Of a stretch of 64,000 nucleotides of DNA, positions 63,724 to 64,000 are shown piece by piece. The position numbers were made by a program, and so were the translations under genes. How positions within the stretch are numbered: position 1 is the first letter of the stretch; each line of letters starts with the position of its first letter. The stretch spans positions 89,853,825-89,917,824 of the forward strand of contig CM059193.1 in NCBI GenBank assembly GCA_030323885.1, in the 5' to 3' direction. The DNA comes from Branchipolynoe longqiensis (lineage: Eukaryota; Annelida; Polychaeta; Phyllodocida; Polynoidae). Below the pieces are notes generated by a model. That model saw only the letters and a program-made list of their open reading frames with translations. It did not search any database and was not told the DNA's origin.

Positions 63724-64000
63724 TTATTCAGGTCTAATAGGGTGGGTGTCACCCTTATGTGAGACGAAAATGAGTTTTCGATTTCGCCTAATTATATTGT
63801 TTTGTTTATTTACCATAGTGTAATCTCTAGGGCCAGGTGTGTTTGTTTCTACAATTCTACCTGAAGCCCATCCTCCTTTGTGATGGAGATATCGTACCTC
63901 GTCTCCAGTATGCAACTTGTGGTGTTCATGTCCTGCACGGGTATCAAAGTATTTCTTTTGATTCTGCTGTATTCTGCGTATTTCAGTGTTGTTTGTATAT
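63724..64000 (-). CDS. Gypsy-type integrase C-terminus (partial, runs off the window)
   Basis: The minus-strand frame enters from beyond 64000 and stops at TAA 63724-63726. It encodes IRRIQQNQKKYFDTRAG, then LHTGDEVRYLHHKGGWASGR, PRDYTMV and IIRRNRKLI. This is the end of a retrotransposon integrase: the helix with K-Y-F-D, the GD-x-VR strand, and the PR-x-Y ... RRNR motif that is typical of Gypsy-group Pol proteins. The chromosome-joining catalytic core lies outside the window. The frame is open throughout the visible part. Confidence 0.78.
   Translation of the reverse strand, partial: YTNNTEIRRIQQNQKKYFDTRAGHEHHKLHTGDEVRYLHHKGGWASGRIVETNTPGPRDYTMVNKQNNIIRRNRKLIFVSHKGDTHPIRPE

Overview
The window is a stretch of animal (very probably molluscan) nuclear DNA with no recognisable host protein-coding gene. 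Most of it can be assigned to transposable elements or tandem repeats. The molluscan assignment rests on a SINE at 59968-60298 that I recognise as the type common in gastropods and bivalves, on several other tRNA-derived SINE families, on non-LTR, DIRS-like and Gypsy-like retroelement pieces, and on an AT-rich background full of microsatellites and minisatellites. A run of 499 N marks an assembly gap at 56210-56708.

Layout. 1-8500: a 20-bp minisatellite, a SINE, a 3.9-kb polypurine minisatellite, 9-bp and 64-bp tandem arrays, a GC-pentamer array and another purine tract. 8488-19994: AT-rich repeats bracketed by two direct copies of a 0.6-kb repeat. Inside this segment sits a very GC-rich mobile element in two head-to-tail copies (13812-16698), one of which carries an intact gag-like ORF. 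20-30 kb: purine and GT tracts, MITEs, SINEs, LINE tails, and a 21-bp minisatellite split by an insertion with a 41-bp target duplication. 30456-32611: a third copy of the GC-rich element, again with an intact ORF. 33-36 kb: AT-rich tandem repeats, a near-perfect 101-bp palindrome and a MITE. 36.4-38.4 kb: the 5' end of a LINE with tandem 5'UTR monomers and an ORF1 fused to a NADAR (YbiA-like) domain, broken by one stop and one frameshift. 39.9-43.4 kb: a second LINE with an intact 972-aa endonuclease/reverse transcriptase ORF and a poly(A) tail. 43.9-46.4 kb (minus strand): a decayed tyrosine-recombinase element with a gag-like ORF and a MITE beside it. 47-62 kb: polypyrimidine and polypurine tracts, higher-order minisatellites, SINEs and MITEs. 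62570-64000 (minus): the 3' end of a Gypsy-type LTR retrotransposon with a very short LTR, running off the right edge.

How the parts relate. Several SINEs and short elements end in the same 3' hairpin tail as the intact LINE, which suggests they are, or were, mobilised by its machinery. The most unusual items are the LINE ORF1-NADAR fusion and the GC-rich gag-only element with its conserved CCTTATAAGG promoter box. All assignments were made by reading the sequence; no database search was run.
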